Made by a program: the position numbers and the translations under genes
From: Cunninghamia lanceolata
Lineage: Eukaryota > Streptophyta > Pinopsida > Cupressales > Cupressaceae
NCBI GenBank assembly: GCA_027924645.1
Contig: BSBN01001225.1
Coordinates: forward strand, 10,496,001-10,560,000
Length of the DNA: 64,000 bases
Direction of reading: 5' to 3'
Shown here: piece after piece, positions 1-10,468 of the stretch
How positions within the stretch are numbered: the stretch's first letter is position 1
Layout of the letters: each line of letters begins with the position of its first letter
Notes under the pieces: generated by a model
What the model was told of the DNA's origin: nothing
The model's database searches: none
What the model saw: only the letters and a program-made list of their open reading frames with translations

Positions 1-790
1 TAACTTACAAACCAACCTAAGATATTAGATTAAAATCCAATGTCCTCCTTCCTTTAGTAAGGTCATTGAGATGGGTCTAATCATTGAAAAAGATTTAATC
101 GCCAAAGGTCAAATAAAGCTATATAAGGACACTCCTAGTACCAACACCAACACAGATAAACCAAGATTTTGGACAAAGAACAAAAACATTGTGAATGATG
201 GGGTGGTAGATGCCAAGAATGTGGCACCTAAGCAACCAATCTTCAACTTATCGACTCCTCAAAACAACCCCCCACAAAACAAACCAAGAAACACTGAATC
301 ACGGTTTACAAATTTTCAACCTAGGAGAAAATTCACACCTTTGGGAGAATCATTGAAAACTGCCCTACGGAAGTTAGTCACAAGCAAGATCATAATGCTT
401 CCAACTGCGTGGGAATATGAACCAAAATTCAAACCTCCTTGGTGGAACGACAATGACTTCTATGAGTTCCACTGAAACAGGGGACATAAAACCAATGAAT
501 ACATTGTGCTCAAATACACTATCCAAGTCTTGATCAAACAAAACAAAGTGTTACTTGATGGACATACCTCTAATAGTGACCATTAGGATTTCAAGGATCC
601 TCTTCCCAACTATGAGTAGGGAGGACCTTCCAACCAAAACAACGGTGGATCTAACAACACAAATTACACAAACATCAGCTTTGACTATGTTGTTAACCAT
701 ATCTCAAAAAGTGATTCAAACATCAATGTGATCACTATAAACAAAGTTCTTGATTCCAATGTTACTACCCATAGTAATAGAGTCACTCTT
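1..790 (+). pseudogene. Gag C-terminal remnant of element 1
   Basis: The open stretch from 71 to 475, then broken frames, reads like the C-terminal part of a plant gypsy Gag: a Pro/Asn-rich linker, then a conserved segment around FTPLGESLKTALRKL, a PPWWNDNDFYEFH block and a knuckle-like motif near 450-510. The knuckle should be Cys-x2-His-x4-His-x4-Cys, but both Cys positions read Tyr (YEFH and NEY) and a TGA stop lies between them. Gag packages element RNA, and loss of both Cys would abolish zinc binding. The N-terminal Gag domain is outside the window. Confidence 0.6.
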
Positions 791-970
791 AGAGGAGCCT
801 CCGCCCCTCCGACTAATTAGTATAGTATCTTGGATCAACTACATAAGACACCTGCACATATCTCCATTCTGGAACTTCTTCGTCTGTCCCCGTCTCCTAG
901 GGCCATACTTGACAAAGCTTTGGAGGAAATCTCCATCCCAACAAACCTCACTAAAGAATAGTTTCAAACC

Positions 971-1936
971 ATGGTAGGTCACATTACCTCACCTCATTCC
1001 CTATCATTCACCAAAAAGAATGATATGTCAATCACCCAACCTCATAGCGCTTCTCTTCATATCAAAGCCTTCATTCACAAACACAAGATGAAAAGAGTCC
1101 TAATTGATGGAGGAGCTGCTTTGAATATTTGCACCTTGAAGCTAATCCTTACATTGGGGTTTTTAGAAAAGGCCATAGATCCAAAAAAGAAAATCACTAT
1201 CAAAGCCTATGATGAGGAGGAGAGAACTTCCAAGGGAATTGTTACTTTACCAATCAGAGTGGGACCTATAGTAAAAGATGTGGCTTGCCAAGTCCTTGAT
1301 ATGGAGCTAGCATATAATATTCTTCTTGGGAGACCATGGATACATGCTCTAAAAGTAGTACCATCAACATACCATCAGTGTATCAAATTCCCCTATGAAG
1401 GTCAAGAGATCACCATCCAAGGTGACCCCAATCCATTTCAGTATTGCAACTCCATTCAATCTAAACCTGAAGTTGTGATTCCTAACAACCGTGCCTCTGC
1501 TTCATCTTCATCTTGTGTTGATCTAGCTTCACTTGCTTCCACTTCAAAAGCATCCCAACCTGACCTCAAACTCAAAGATAAGGGCTTGGGTGAGTACACA
1601 ATCTCCCAATCCCTCTGTTTGGCACAACTCCTCCTATCTCTAAGATCATATGGAAGACCTACTCTAAGCAAACCCAAAGTAGACAAAGCTACCAAAGGTC
1701 CATTTATCAAATGGGGAAGCCTTGAAGATGAGAGCGATGAAAAGGATATCCTACAATGGTTATACAAGGATGAAGACAGTTCATCAACACAACAAGACCA
1801 TCACACTATACAAACTGAACAATATGGTCAAGGATTCCAAATGCTACAAAGAGTGGGGTATGAAGGACATGGTCCACTCGGTTCAAGAAAAGATGGTATT
1901 ATTGAACCCATCCAACCTCATACCTTGACAGCCTGA
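971..1936 (+). pseudogene. Retropepsin-like protease with C-terminal G-patch (element 1)
   Basis: This is an open frame of 321 codons. Around residues 40-55 the motif VLIDGGAALNIC is the retropepsin active site; the family usually has D-S/T-G or D-N-G-S/A, here D-G-G-A. ILLGRPWIH near residue 115 is the matching C-terminal protease signature. A Ser/Ala-rich acidic linker follows. At residues about 288-318 the run QRVGYEGHGPLG and then GIIEPI is a G-patch, a glycine-rich RNA-binding motif found in some retroviral and plant gypsy proteases. The protein would cut the Gag-Pol polyprotein. The frame is intact although the rest of the element is broken. Confidence 0.7.
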
Positions 1937-2357
1937 GACACTACAGGGCTAGGATACACTAGCACATCAAGAACCAATAGAGCAAATAAGAATAAAGGCA
2001 AACAACTAGAAACATCTGCTAGTAATCTAGTTGATCAAATTCAACAACTGCAACTGGGGAGTGAGACTGATTCCAATGAATATGAGTGGGATAGCCTCTC
2101 TAAGTTATCTTGTGATGACAAAGGCATCAATGTTGTCCACGAGTATGACCCAACCCATGCAAATGAGAGACAAGGTCCAAGGGCTAGACTGCTAGAGTCT
2201 GTTACGCATAATAATGATAGTGAAAGTCGTGAGGAAAGAATGATACCCCCCTTGATGGATCCACTAAGAGAGAGTACCATCACAGACTTTGTCCATGATT
2301 TTAACAACTCTATCTTAACCATCAATACCATCCAACTAGACCAACCCAATGACCCCT
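1937..2357 (+). other. Spacer between protease and RT of element 1
   Basis: This is degenerate element-1 sequence. One frame reads acidic spacer protein (EYEWDSLSKL, then LDQPNDP at the end) leading toward the RT, and it stops where plastid DNA begins. No domain is recognised. Confidence 0.5.
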
Positions 2358-3670
2358 TAGGATCCTCTCGGTCATGCAAAAACTTATGAGGTTTTTTATC
2401 ATAATGGTCTTTCTCAAGTAGGTCTTTTGGCCTGCCTGACCAGCCCATAGACATAAGGATATTTTCATGCTCAAGGTATGAATTTTGAGCTGAAGATGTA
2501 TACTCAGGTTCATAGCGAGACAGAAGTTTCTGCTGCCTCATAAAACTGTTAGGAGATATTCTTATTAAAGGTAAATAAGAATCTGCTGCTAAACTTTTAG
2601 CCAAATATGATCGTCCAGTTTCCCTAGGCCCTATCAATAAAATTCGATTCGAAAAGGACGGCATCGGGTAGAATGGGAAAAATCTAACTTGGTCCAATAA
2701 AGATGAGTGAATTGGCATGGAAGTAATCCGCTGCTGAAAAGCAGCGAAGATCGATATTTCTGCTGGAAGCAATGATTTTAATTCATAATTCATTATACCT
2801 ATTCTATGGGTTAGACCTAGCTGAATAAATTCAGCTAAAAATCGAAAGTAAAGAAGTCCCGGCTCTTTTCTTTTTTCAAAATATTCAGAAAAGAAACCAA
2901 TAGGGGGAGTTAACTTCGATTCAAATTGAGAGATTTTTTCTTGTACTGAAAACAATCTATTTTCTCTCAAAAGAAAATCATCCACTTCAAATTCGTACAA
3001 AAGTGTTTTTATCATTGAGTGATATCTTCTACTATACGGTCTTAAAAGCCATTGAATATTTTTGACATACCAAATTTTCAATAGTAGCAATAATCCTATA
3101 TCATCAGGATCCGACTCCATCTCGGTAAAGTCGAGAAATGCAAGCCAAGAACCATACAAATTTAAATTAGAAAAATTTCTAAGCATTCTCAAAGATTCCA
3201 TCGTTTTTCCTACCTCCCTAAAAATGTAGGGGTAACGCTCCAGCTCTTGGACGAACTTCCAGTTCCTAAAAAACTGAATCGAGTAGAAGGGAATTATGCA
3301 GGAAATAAAAAAGAAAAATCCAATGAAGATACAAAGAAAAATATCATACTCCCGAACATTTAGTATATATTTCCATGTATCAAATGATATTGACGTATCC
3401 TTTCCCTCAACTACTGTTTTATTTATTAATTTTAATAAATACGAAACAAGCGGATGGGATAACAAAGGATTCAATTTTGGGAGAATTTTCTCTCTAAATT
3501 TCCACTTTATAAGTGTCCAAAATTGATGAGAAAGTGCCCACAAAATATTCAAATTTTGATTCCAATTTTGCCTAATATTGTCCAAAATTGATACCAATTG
3601 ATCACTAGAGAATGAACAACTATATAAAGAAAGATCCCCATCATATATTAAAAAATCCGCCCTGTTTTAA
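2358..3670 (-). pseudogene. ycf2: ycf2 fragment (plastid AAA-type ATPase-like protein)
   Basis: The minus-strand frame is open from about 3670 to the insert edge, roughly 437 codons. It resembles the middle of Ycf2: a hydrophobic stretch near NVREYDIFLCIF, then RNWKFVQELERYP, then a nucleotide-binding loop GPRETGRSYLAKSL that keeps the Ycf2-type Arg in place of the usual Lys. Ycf2 in other plants is part of a membrane AAA complex linked to protein import. The C-terminal remainder of the ATPase domain is missing because the insert ends at about 2358, and downstream codons come from the gypsy element. No convincing start codon is seen, so this is an internal piece or a highly reduced gene. It faces away from rpoB. 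Confidence 0.8.
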
Positions 3671-3853
3671 CCTTGTAACAAAGGTTTTAATAAGAAAATA
3701 GAAAAGGACCTCTTCTTTTTATTCTATTTTTGGGATATAGTGAAGAATAATATACATGCCAATTTTTTGTCGAATTTATTCGTATAGATCAATGAGGATT
3801 CGTATAGAATAAATATCGAAATATACAATATACTTTTATATAGGAAACATCCA
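3671..3853. other. Plastid spacer between ycf2 and rpoB
   Basis: An AT-rich spacer of about 180 bases with no tRNA. In many seed plants trnC lies upstream of rpoB; here ycf2 is the direct divergent neighbour, which points to a rearranged plastome or a rearranged insert. Confidence 0.5.
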
Positions 3854-6800
3854 ATGCAATTAGATGAAAATAAGGGAATATTTACAATTCCCCAATTTGG
3901 TAAAATACAACTTGAAGGATTTCGTCGTTTTATTGATCAAGGCTTAATAGAAGAACTCCATAAGTTTTCAAAAATTGAAAGCCCAAATAAAGAAATAGAA
4001 TTTAGCCTTTTTGTGAATGAATATAAATTAATAGAACCTCTCATTAAAGAGAGAGATGCTGTATATATGTCTCTTACATATGACTGTCAATTATATGTAC
4101 CAGCAAGATTGATTAATAAAATTCGTAGAAAGAGACAGAACCAAATTGTATGTCTGGGAAATATTCCTTTGATGAATTCTAAAGGAACTTTTGTAATAAA
4201 TGGAAATTACAGAGTCGTGGTCAATCAAATATTAAGAAGTCCCGGTATTTATTACACTTGCGAACGAAAACCGTCGGGAAACATTAGCTATATTGGCACT
4301 ATAATTTCAGATAGGGGAGGAAGATTAAGATTAGAGATAAATAAAAAAACAAAAAGGATATGGGTTCATGTAAACAGAAAAAAAAAAATATCTATTTTAC
4401 TTTTATTATTGGCTATGGGTCTAAATTCCAAAGAGATTTTCAACGATAAGAATCTCTTTGCATTTTTCAATGGAACGGAGGAGTACCTTATATATTACAA
4501 TTGGTATGGCGGGAAGGAAGCTGCCATGTTGGAACTTTATAAGGAACTCTACAGAAGTGATGACGACGAAGAAAACGACGACGAAGAAAACGACGACGAA
4601 GAAAACGACGACGAAGAAAACGACGACGAAGAAAACGACGACGAAGAAAATTTGGAATTTTCTGAGTCTCTATATAAAAAATTGGACACAAAGTTTTTCC
4701 AGACTAAATGTGTATTAGGAAAGATTGGTCGACGAAATCCGAACAAAAAACGAAGTCTTGATATACCCGAGAACGAATTTTTTTCATTACCACACGATGT
4801 ATTGGCTGCTGTAGATTACCTTATCAGAGTGGAAGTTAGAACGGGTACACTCGATGATATAGATCACCTACAAAATTGATATATTCGTTCTGTAGCAGAT
4901 TTATTACAAGAGCAATTACGATTAGCTCTATATGATTTAAAAGAAGCAATTGAAACAAGTATGTTATCTGCATTAATCAGTCCTAAAAAGAAAATAACTC
5001 TTGAGAAATTCGGAGAGTTAATTCCATTAACAAATACTTTTCAAAATTTTTTTTCTTTACACCCTTTATCACAATTTTTGGATCAAACTAATCCATTGGC
5101 AGAAATAGTTCATAGTCGAAAAGTGAGCTCTTTGGGCCCTAGAGGATTGACAAGTCGAACTGCTCCTTTTCGTACACGGGATATTCATCCTAGTCATTAT
5201 GGACGTATTTGTCCGATTACGACGTCCGAAGGAATACAAGTTGGACTTATTGGATCGTTATCTATTTATGCAACGCTTGGTCATTATGGCTCTTTACAAA
5301 GTCCATTCCATAGGCTATCTGAGAGATCGAAGGAAGAAAATATGGTTTATCTATTACCGGGAGAAGAGGAATACTATCGGATAGCTACAGGAAATTCTCT
5401 GACATTAAATCAAGGGGTTCCAGAGGAACAATTTACTCCAGCTCGATTTCAACAAGAATTTTTATTTTTTGCATGGGACCAAATTCATTTCAGAAGTATT
5501 TTTCCTTTCCAATATTTTTCCGTTGGAGTTTGCCTTATTCCTTTTATCGAACATAATGATGCGAATCGTGCTTTAATGGGTTCTAATATGCAGCGTCAAG
5601 CAGTTCCACTTGTTCAACCCGAGAAGTGTATTGTCGGAACTGGATTGGAGGGTCAAGTAGGTCTAGATTCAGGAAGTGTAGCTATAGCCAAGCAAGCGGG
5701 GAAAATACAGTCTATTGATGGTGGAAATATCACTATAACTTCATCCGTTGTTCGAGACAATATAGAAACAGAATTGATTCTATATCAACGTTCTAATAGT
5801 AATACTTGTATGCATCAAAAACCCCGAGTTCGCCAAGGGGAATATGTAAAGAGGGGACAAATTATAGCAGACAGTGCAGCTACAGTAGGCGGAGAACTTT
5901 CTTTGGGAAAAAACATCTTAGTGGCCTATATGCCATGGGAAGGATACAATTTTGAAGATGCAATACTTATTAGTGAACGTCTGGTATATGAAGACATTTT
6001 TACTTCTTTCCAGATCGTAAGATACGAAATTGGAGTTTATTTTACGAACCAGGGCCCTGAAGTAATCACTAGAGAAATACCTCATTTCAATGCTTACTTA
6101 CTCCGTCATTTGGATGAAAACGGCCTTGTAATGATAGGATCTTGGGTAGAAACAGGTGATGTATTAGTAGGTAAAATAATACTGGAAGCAGAAGAAGAAG
6201 ACTCTATATACAATACTCCAGAAGGAAAATTATTACAAGCTTTATTTGATATTAAGGCACCTACTGGAAAAGAAAAATGTTTTAGAGTCCCTAAAGGTGT
6301 AAGAGGTCGAGTTATCGATGTGAGATGTATCCAGACCCAGATGACGGATGAAGAGGATGATTATTTCGGCGATATTATGGAAATAGTTTATGTATATATT
6401 TCACAAAAACGTAGAATACAAGTGGGTGATAAAGTAGCTGGAAGGCATGGTAATAAAGGGATTATTTCAAAAATTTTGCCCAAACAAGATATGCCTTATT
6501 TACAGAATGGAACACCAGTGGATATGGTATTAAATCCATTAGGAGTACCTTCACGAATGAATGTAGGACAGATCTTTGAATGTTTGCTTGGTTTAGCAGG
6601 AAAACTAATGAACAAACATTATAGACTAGCACCTTTTGACGAAAGGTACGAGCGAGAAGCTTCTAGAAAACTAGTGTTTTCTGAGCTTTATAAAGCTAGC
6701 GAGCAAACAGCTAATCCATGGGTATTTGAACCTGATCATCCTGGAAAACATCGATTAATTGATGGAAGAACAGGAAAGGTTTTTGAACAACCTGTTACAA

Positions 6801-7189
6801 TAGGAATAGCTTATATATCCAAATTGTGTCATCAAGTTGATGACAAAATTCATGCACGTTCCAATGGACCTTATGCAACGGTTACACAACAACCTCTAAA
6901 AGGAAAATCAAAAAAAGGAGGGCAACGAGTAGGAGAAATGGAAGTTTGGGCTCTAGAAGGTTTTGGTGTTGCTTATATTTTACACGAGATGCTTACTATA
7001 AAATCTGACCATATGGACGATCGTCAAAAAATATTTGGTGCCATTATCAATAGAGAACCAATGCCTAAACCTAGCACTCCTCCAGAATCTTTCCAATTGC
7101 TCAGTCGAGAACTACGATCTTTAGCTCTAGAATTGAATCATACTATTATATCTGAGATAGACTTTCAGATAGATAAGAAGGAAGTTTGA
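3854..7189 (+). pseudogene. rpoB: rpoB, plastid RNA polymerase beta subunit, one in-frame stop
   Basis: The frame covers the whole beta subunit of the plastid-encoded RNA polymerase, about 1111 codons. The start aligns with the usual N-terminus ([20 protein letters not shown]), and the C-terminal part holds [15 protein letters not shown] and the [17 protein letters not shown] signature. A TGA at 4877-4879 splits it. The family has Arg there in IRSVADLLQ context, so CGA to TGA is the simplest cause. An acidic repeat of six DDEEN units is inserted at 4562-4651. It would overlap the upstream end of rpoC1 as in normal plastid operons. As a nuclear copy it lacks a plastid promoter context and is probably not expressed. 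Confidence 0.9.
4562..4651 (+). repeat. Six 15-bp tandem repeats in rpoB coding DDEEN
   Basis: Six nearly identical in-frame units of gacgacgaagaaaac add 30 acidic residues to the N-terminal third of the beta subunit, in a region between lobes where length variation is tolerated. Only the last unit differs at its final base. Confidence 0.95.
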
Positions 7190-7215
7190 TCAAAATGAAT
7201 CAAAATTTATCTTTT

Positions 7216-10057
7216 ATGAGTGACCAGTATAAACATCAACAACTTCGAATTGGATTAGTTTCTCCCGAGCAGATTCTTGCTTGGTCTGAAAGAATATTAC
7301 CTAATGGGGAAAGAGTCGGAGAAGTGACTTCAGACGATACTGTAGAATCTGGTACTTATGAACCAGTGAGAGATGGATTATTTTGTGAAAGAATATTTGG
7401 ACCTAAGAAAAGGGGAGTTTGTGCTTGTGTAAAATATCAAATGATGGAGAGCGAAAACGAGAGCGAAAATGAGAGCGAAAACGAGAGCGAAAACGAGAGC
7501 GAAAACGAGAGCGAAAACGAAAATGAAAAATCCGATTTTTGTACCAAATGTGGAGTTGAACTTGTTGTTGATCCTCGAATTCGAAGATATCGAATGGGAT
7601 ACATTAAATTGGCATGCCCGGTTGTTCATATTTGGTATTTCAAACGACGCCCCAGTTATATCGCGGATCTATTAGATAAAACTCGTAAAGAATTAGAAGA
7701 CCCAGTATACTGCGATGTGTGACTTGATCACAAGCTCCGATTGTACAGATCCGTAGGAACTGTCATCCTATTCAATCTAATTGGGATGCCCTTAGCTCTG
7801 ACACGTCCCTCGGGAAGAGTAGCATGAAGCTCAGAATTAGAAGCATTTTAAAAAGATGTTGATAAAGAGGAATGGATCTAGGGTTAATATCTTGTATATT
7901 AAATTGCTAATTGGACTTCGTAAAATACTTCTTTTATTATTCAAAATGGAATGAATAATCTGTTTCATTTTCATTATTTATTCTAGACCAAAAAGAAGAT
8001 ATGGTTATAGGAGTCTATTCATCGCACATATGCTTCAAATAGTATTGTAACCATCGAAGTAAAATAGAAACCTATAGGATCAATTATAACGAGATACAGA
8101 CAAGTAAATCCCTTATGAATTTCAAATGAATTGAAGGTCTTTCACAAAGAAATGTATCGTTCAAAAGGGAGGAGACTGCTCACTAATTCCATATTTATGT
8201 CATAATACGAATCGTAAACCAATAATCGAATTCACTTGGAACTTGAGCAAAGAGTAACTATTTAGTTTTATACAGAGCAAAAAACATTTTTTTGCACAAT
8301 CATACATAATCATTTTCCATTTCGGTATAGTTACTTGAGCCGGATGAGGGGAAACTTTCATGTCCGATTCTGAGGGGGGGATTAGAATAACCTATCCAAA
8401 TGCTTGTATTACTAGGCCCATAGCTAACAAGCCGACTTTATTGCGATTTCAGGGTTTATTTCAATATGAGGGTAAATCCTGGCTAGAAACTATTGCTTAT
8501 TATCTCTCTTGGGATTTTGCACTATTTCAAGAGCGAGAAATAGCCACTGGAGGAAAAGCTATCAGAGACCAATTAGCTGGTCTAGATCTGCAAATTATTA
8601 TAGATCGTTCATATATAGAATGGAAGAGAATAGATGAGCTAATATCTATATTATTTGCGGAGGCAGAGAATGTATTTAGTGATAAAGAAATATATGCTCA
8701 ATTTAACGAGCAAAAACTTCAAAAACTTCGAAGCAGAAAGGATCGTTTGGTTAGACGGATGAGATTAGCTAAATATTTTATTCGAGCAAACGTAGATCCA
8801 CAATGGATGGTTCTACGCCTATTACCAGTTCTTCCTCCCGACCTGAGACCAATGTATCAATTACCGGAAGGTTTAGTTATTAGTTCGGATCTCAATGTAC
8901 TTTATCAAAGAGTTATCCGTCGAAATAATAATCTTTTCCAATCCATAGAAAATAGTCGTGTATTTCTAATGCCGGGTTTATTTATTGATCAAAAGAGATT
9001 AGTCCAACAAGCCGTAGATGCACTTCTTGATAACAGTATCGGCGGACAACCAGTGAGAGACAGGAACGATAGACCTTATAAATCCTTCTCAGATTTCCTC
9101 CAAGGTAAAGAAGGAAGATTTCGTGAAAATTTACTTGGAAAACGGGTTGATTATTCAGGTCGTTCTGTTATTGTGGTAGGTCCCCTTCTCTCATTGTATC
9201 AATGTGGATTGCCCCGAGAAATCGCAATAGAACTTTTTCAATCATTTTTAATTCTTGAGTTAGTTGAACAACAGATTGCTCCCAATCTAAGATCTGCTAA
9301 ATTTTTAATTCGAGATAGGGCACCTATTATATGGAACGTACTTAAACAGATTATACAAAGACATCCCATATTATTAAATCGAGCACCCACCTTACACAGA
9401 TTAGGAATACAAGCGTTTATACCTATTTTAATAGAAGAACGTGCCATTCAGTTACACCCATTGGTTTGTGCAGGATTTAATGCGGACTTTGACGGAGATC
9501 AGATGGCTGTCCACGTACCTTTATCTATGGAAGCTCAAGTAGAAGCTCGTTTACTTATGTTTTCTCATCTCAATCTTATCTCTCCAACTATAGGAGATCC
9601 TATTTGCGTACCGACTCAAGATATGCTTCTAGGACTTTATAGATCAACTCTTCAAAAAAACCAAGGTATTTATGAAAATAGGTATCACCCAGATAACTTA
9701 AAAAATAAGATGGTTTCGCCTTCGTTTTATAGCTATGATGATGCGCTTAGAGCTTATCAACAAAAACAAATTGATTTAGACAGTCCTTTATGGCTCCGGT
9801 GGGAGAGAAATATAGATACCTCTATTATTAATTCAGTAAAGGGAGAAGTCCCTATCGAAGTTCAGTATGAATCTTTAGGTACTTTCTACGAAATCCATGA
9901 ACATTTTCGAATAAGAAAAGATAGAGTGGGGGAAATACTTAATAAATACATTCGAACAACCGTTGGTCGTATTCGTTTTAATCGAGAAATAGAAGAAGCC
10001 ATAAAAGGCTTGTTGACTTATGAGATCCGACAAGAAATGTCACTATTCAGAATTTAA
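7216..10057 (+). CDS. rpoC1: rpoC1, plastid RNA polymerase beta' subunit, with group II intron
   Basis: Exon 1 is 7216-7716 and exon 2 runs from about 8388 to 10057. The start at 7216 ([13 protein letters not shown]) matches the usual RpoC1 N-terminus; ATG at 7195 gives a 7-residue longer form. Zinc-ribbon cysteines are visible ([14 protein letters not shown]), and exon 2 holds [15 protein letters not shown], the [18 protein letters not shown] loop and the catalytic Mg-binding [12 protein letters not shown] at 9478-9513. Six ESEN units are inserted inside the zinc ribbon. Both exons are open. Function is RNA synthesis by the plastid polymerase; this nuclear copy is probably silent but undamaged. 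Confidence 0.88.
7447..7518 (+). repeat. Six 12-bp tandem repeats in rpoC1 coding ESEN
   Basis: Six in-frame units gagagcgaaaac (one with aat) insert 24 mostly acidic residues between the two Cys pairs of the RpoC1 zinc ribbon. The period differs from the 15-bp repeat in rpoB, so the two arrays arose independently. Confidence 0.95.
7717..8387 (+). other. rpoC1 group II intron
   Basis: Exon 1 ends after YCD and the intron opens with GTGTGAC, matching the GTGYG group II rule. Near 8337-8372 a domain V-like hairpin is visible: gagccggatgagg, a gaaa loop, and the complementary tcatgtccg strand. The exact 3' splice base was not resolved. Confidence 0.78.
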
Positions 10058-10169
10058 TGTTATTAATCTTATGATCCTTTCATTCATGCAGAGATAGAGA
10101 TCAAGGGAGCCTTCCAGGCTTAAACCCATTGCTGAATCCTGCTCCCCAAAATGGGGAGATTTTATTTTT
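10058..10169. other. rpoC1-rpoC2 spacer
   Basis: A short plastid spacer of the operon with nothing else recognised. Confidence 0.6.
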
Positions 10170-10466
10170 ATGGCTAATTTCGTCAAAGTGCCCTTTCCCT
10201 TTGAAGTGCCCTTTTTTAATAAAGGGATGGATAAAATTGTTATGAAGCAGCTTATTAGCAGATTCATAAATCAATTTGGAATGACATATACATCACATAT
10301 ATTAGATCAACTGAAGATTTTAGGTTTCCAGCAAGCTACTGATGCAGCTATTTCATTAGGAATTGATGATCTTTTAACAACACCATCTAAAATATGGCTT
10401 ATCCAAGATGCGCAGCAACAAGGTTTTGCTTCGGAAAAATATCATGATTATGGGGATGTAAAGGCA
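10170..10466 (+). pseudogene. rpoC2: rpoC2 N-terminal fragment (beta'' subunit), truncated
   Basis: Starts [22 protein letters not shown] and continues with [28 protein letters not shown] and [10 protein letters not shown], the conserved N-terminus of RpoC2. After GDVKA the frame leaves plastid sequence and enters the gypsy element, so about 98 of well over 1000 codons remain. This marks the right edge of the plastid insert. Confidence 0.88.
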
Positions 10467-10468
10467 CT

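Larger units (their letters stand above)
2358..10468. other. Nuclear plastid DNA insert (NUPT): ycf2 part, rpoB, rpoC1, rpoC2 start
   Basis: About 8.1 kb of chloroplast sequence sits inside element 1. Gypsy coding similarity stops near 2357 and resumes near 10469. Inside are contiguous plastid genes in the rpoB-rpoC1-rpoC2 order with a group II intron still in rpoC1, so transfer was DNA-mediated and not through cDNA. The hexamer ACCCCT occurs at both edges (2352-2357 and 10469-10474), which could be a short duplication or joining microhomology. Only one stop is seen across rpoB and rpoC1 while the host element is riddled with stops, so the insert is much younger than the element. Exact edges are good to about 10 bases. 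Confidence 0.88.

Noticed and set aside
2041..2357. C-terminal extension of the ycf2 frame (Ser/Leu-rich)
   Set aside because: These codons are gypsy DNA read on the wrong strand beyond the plastid junction.
4488..4746. Open minus-strand frames rich in Ser/Arg across the rpoB repeat
   Set aside because: They are mirror frames of the 15-bp repeat, which has no stop in any frame; no start context or domain.
7378..7675. Open frames over the ESEN repeat on both strands
   Set aside because: Same reason: repeat-derived open frames over rpoC1.
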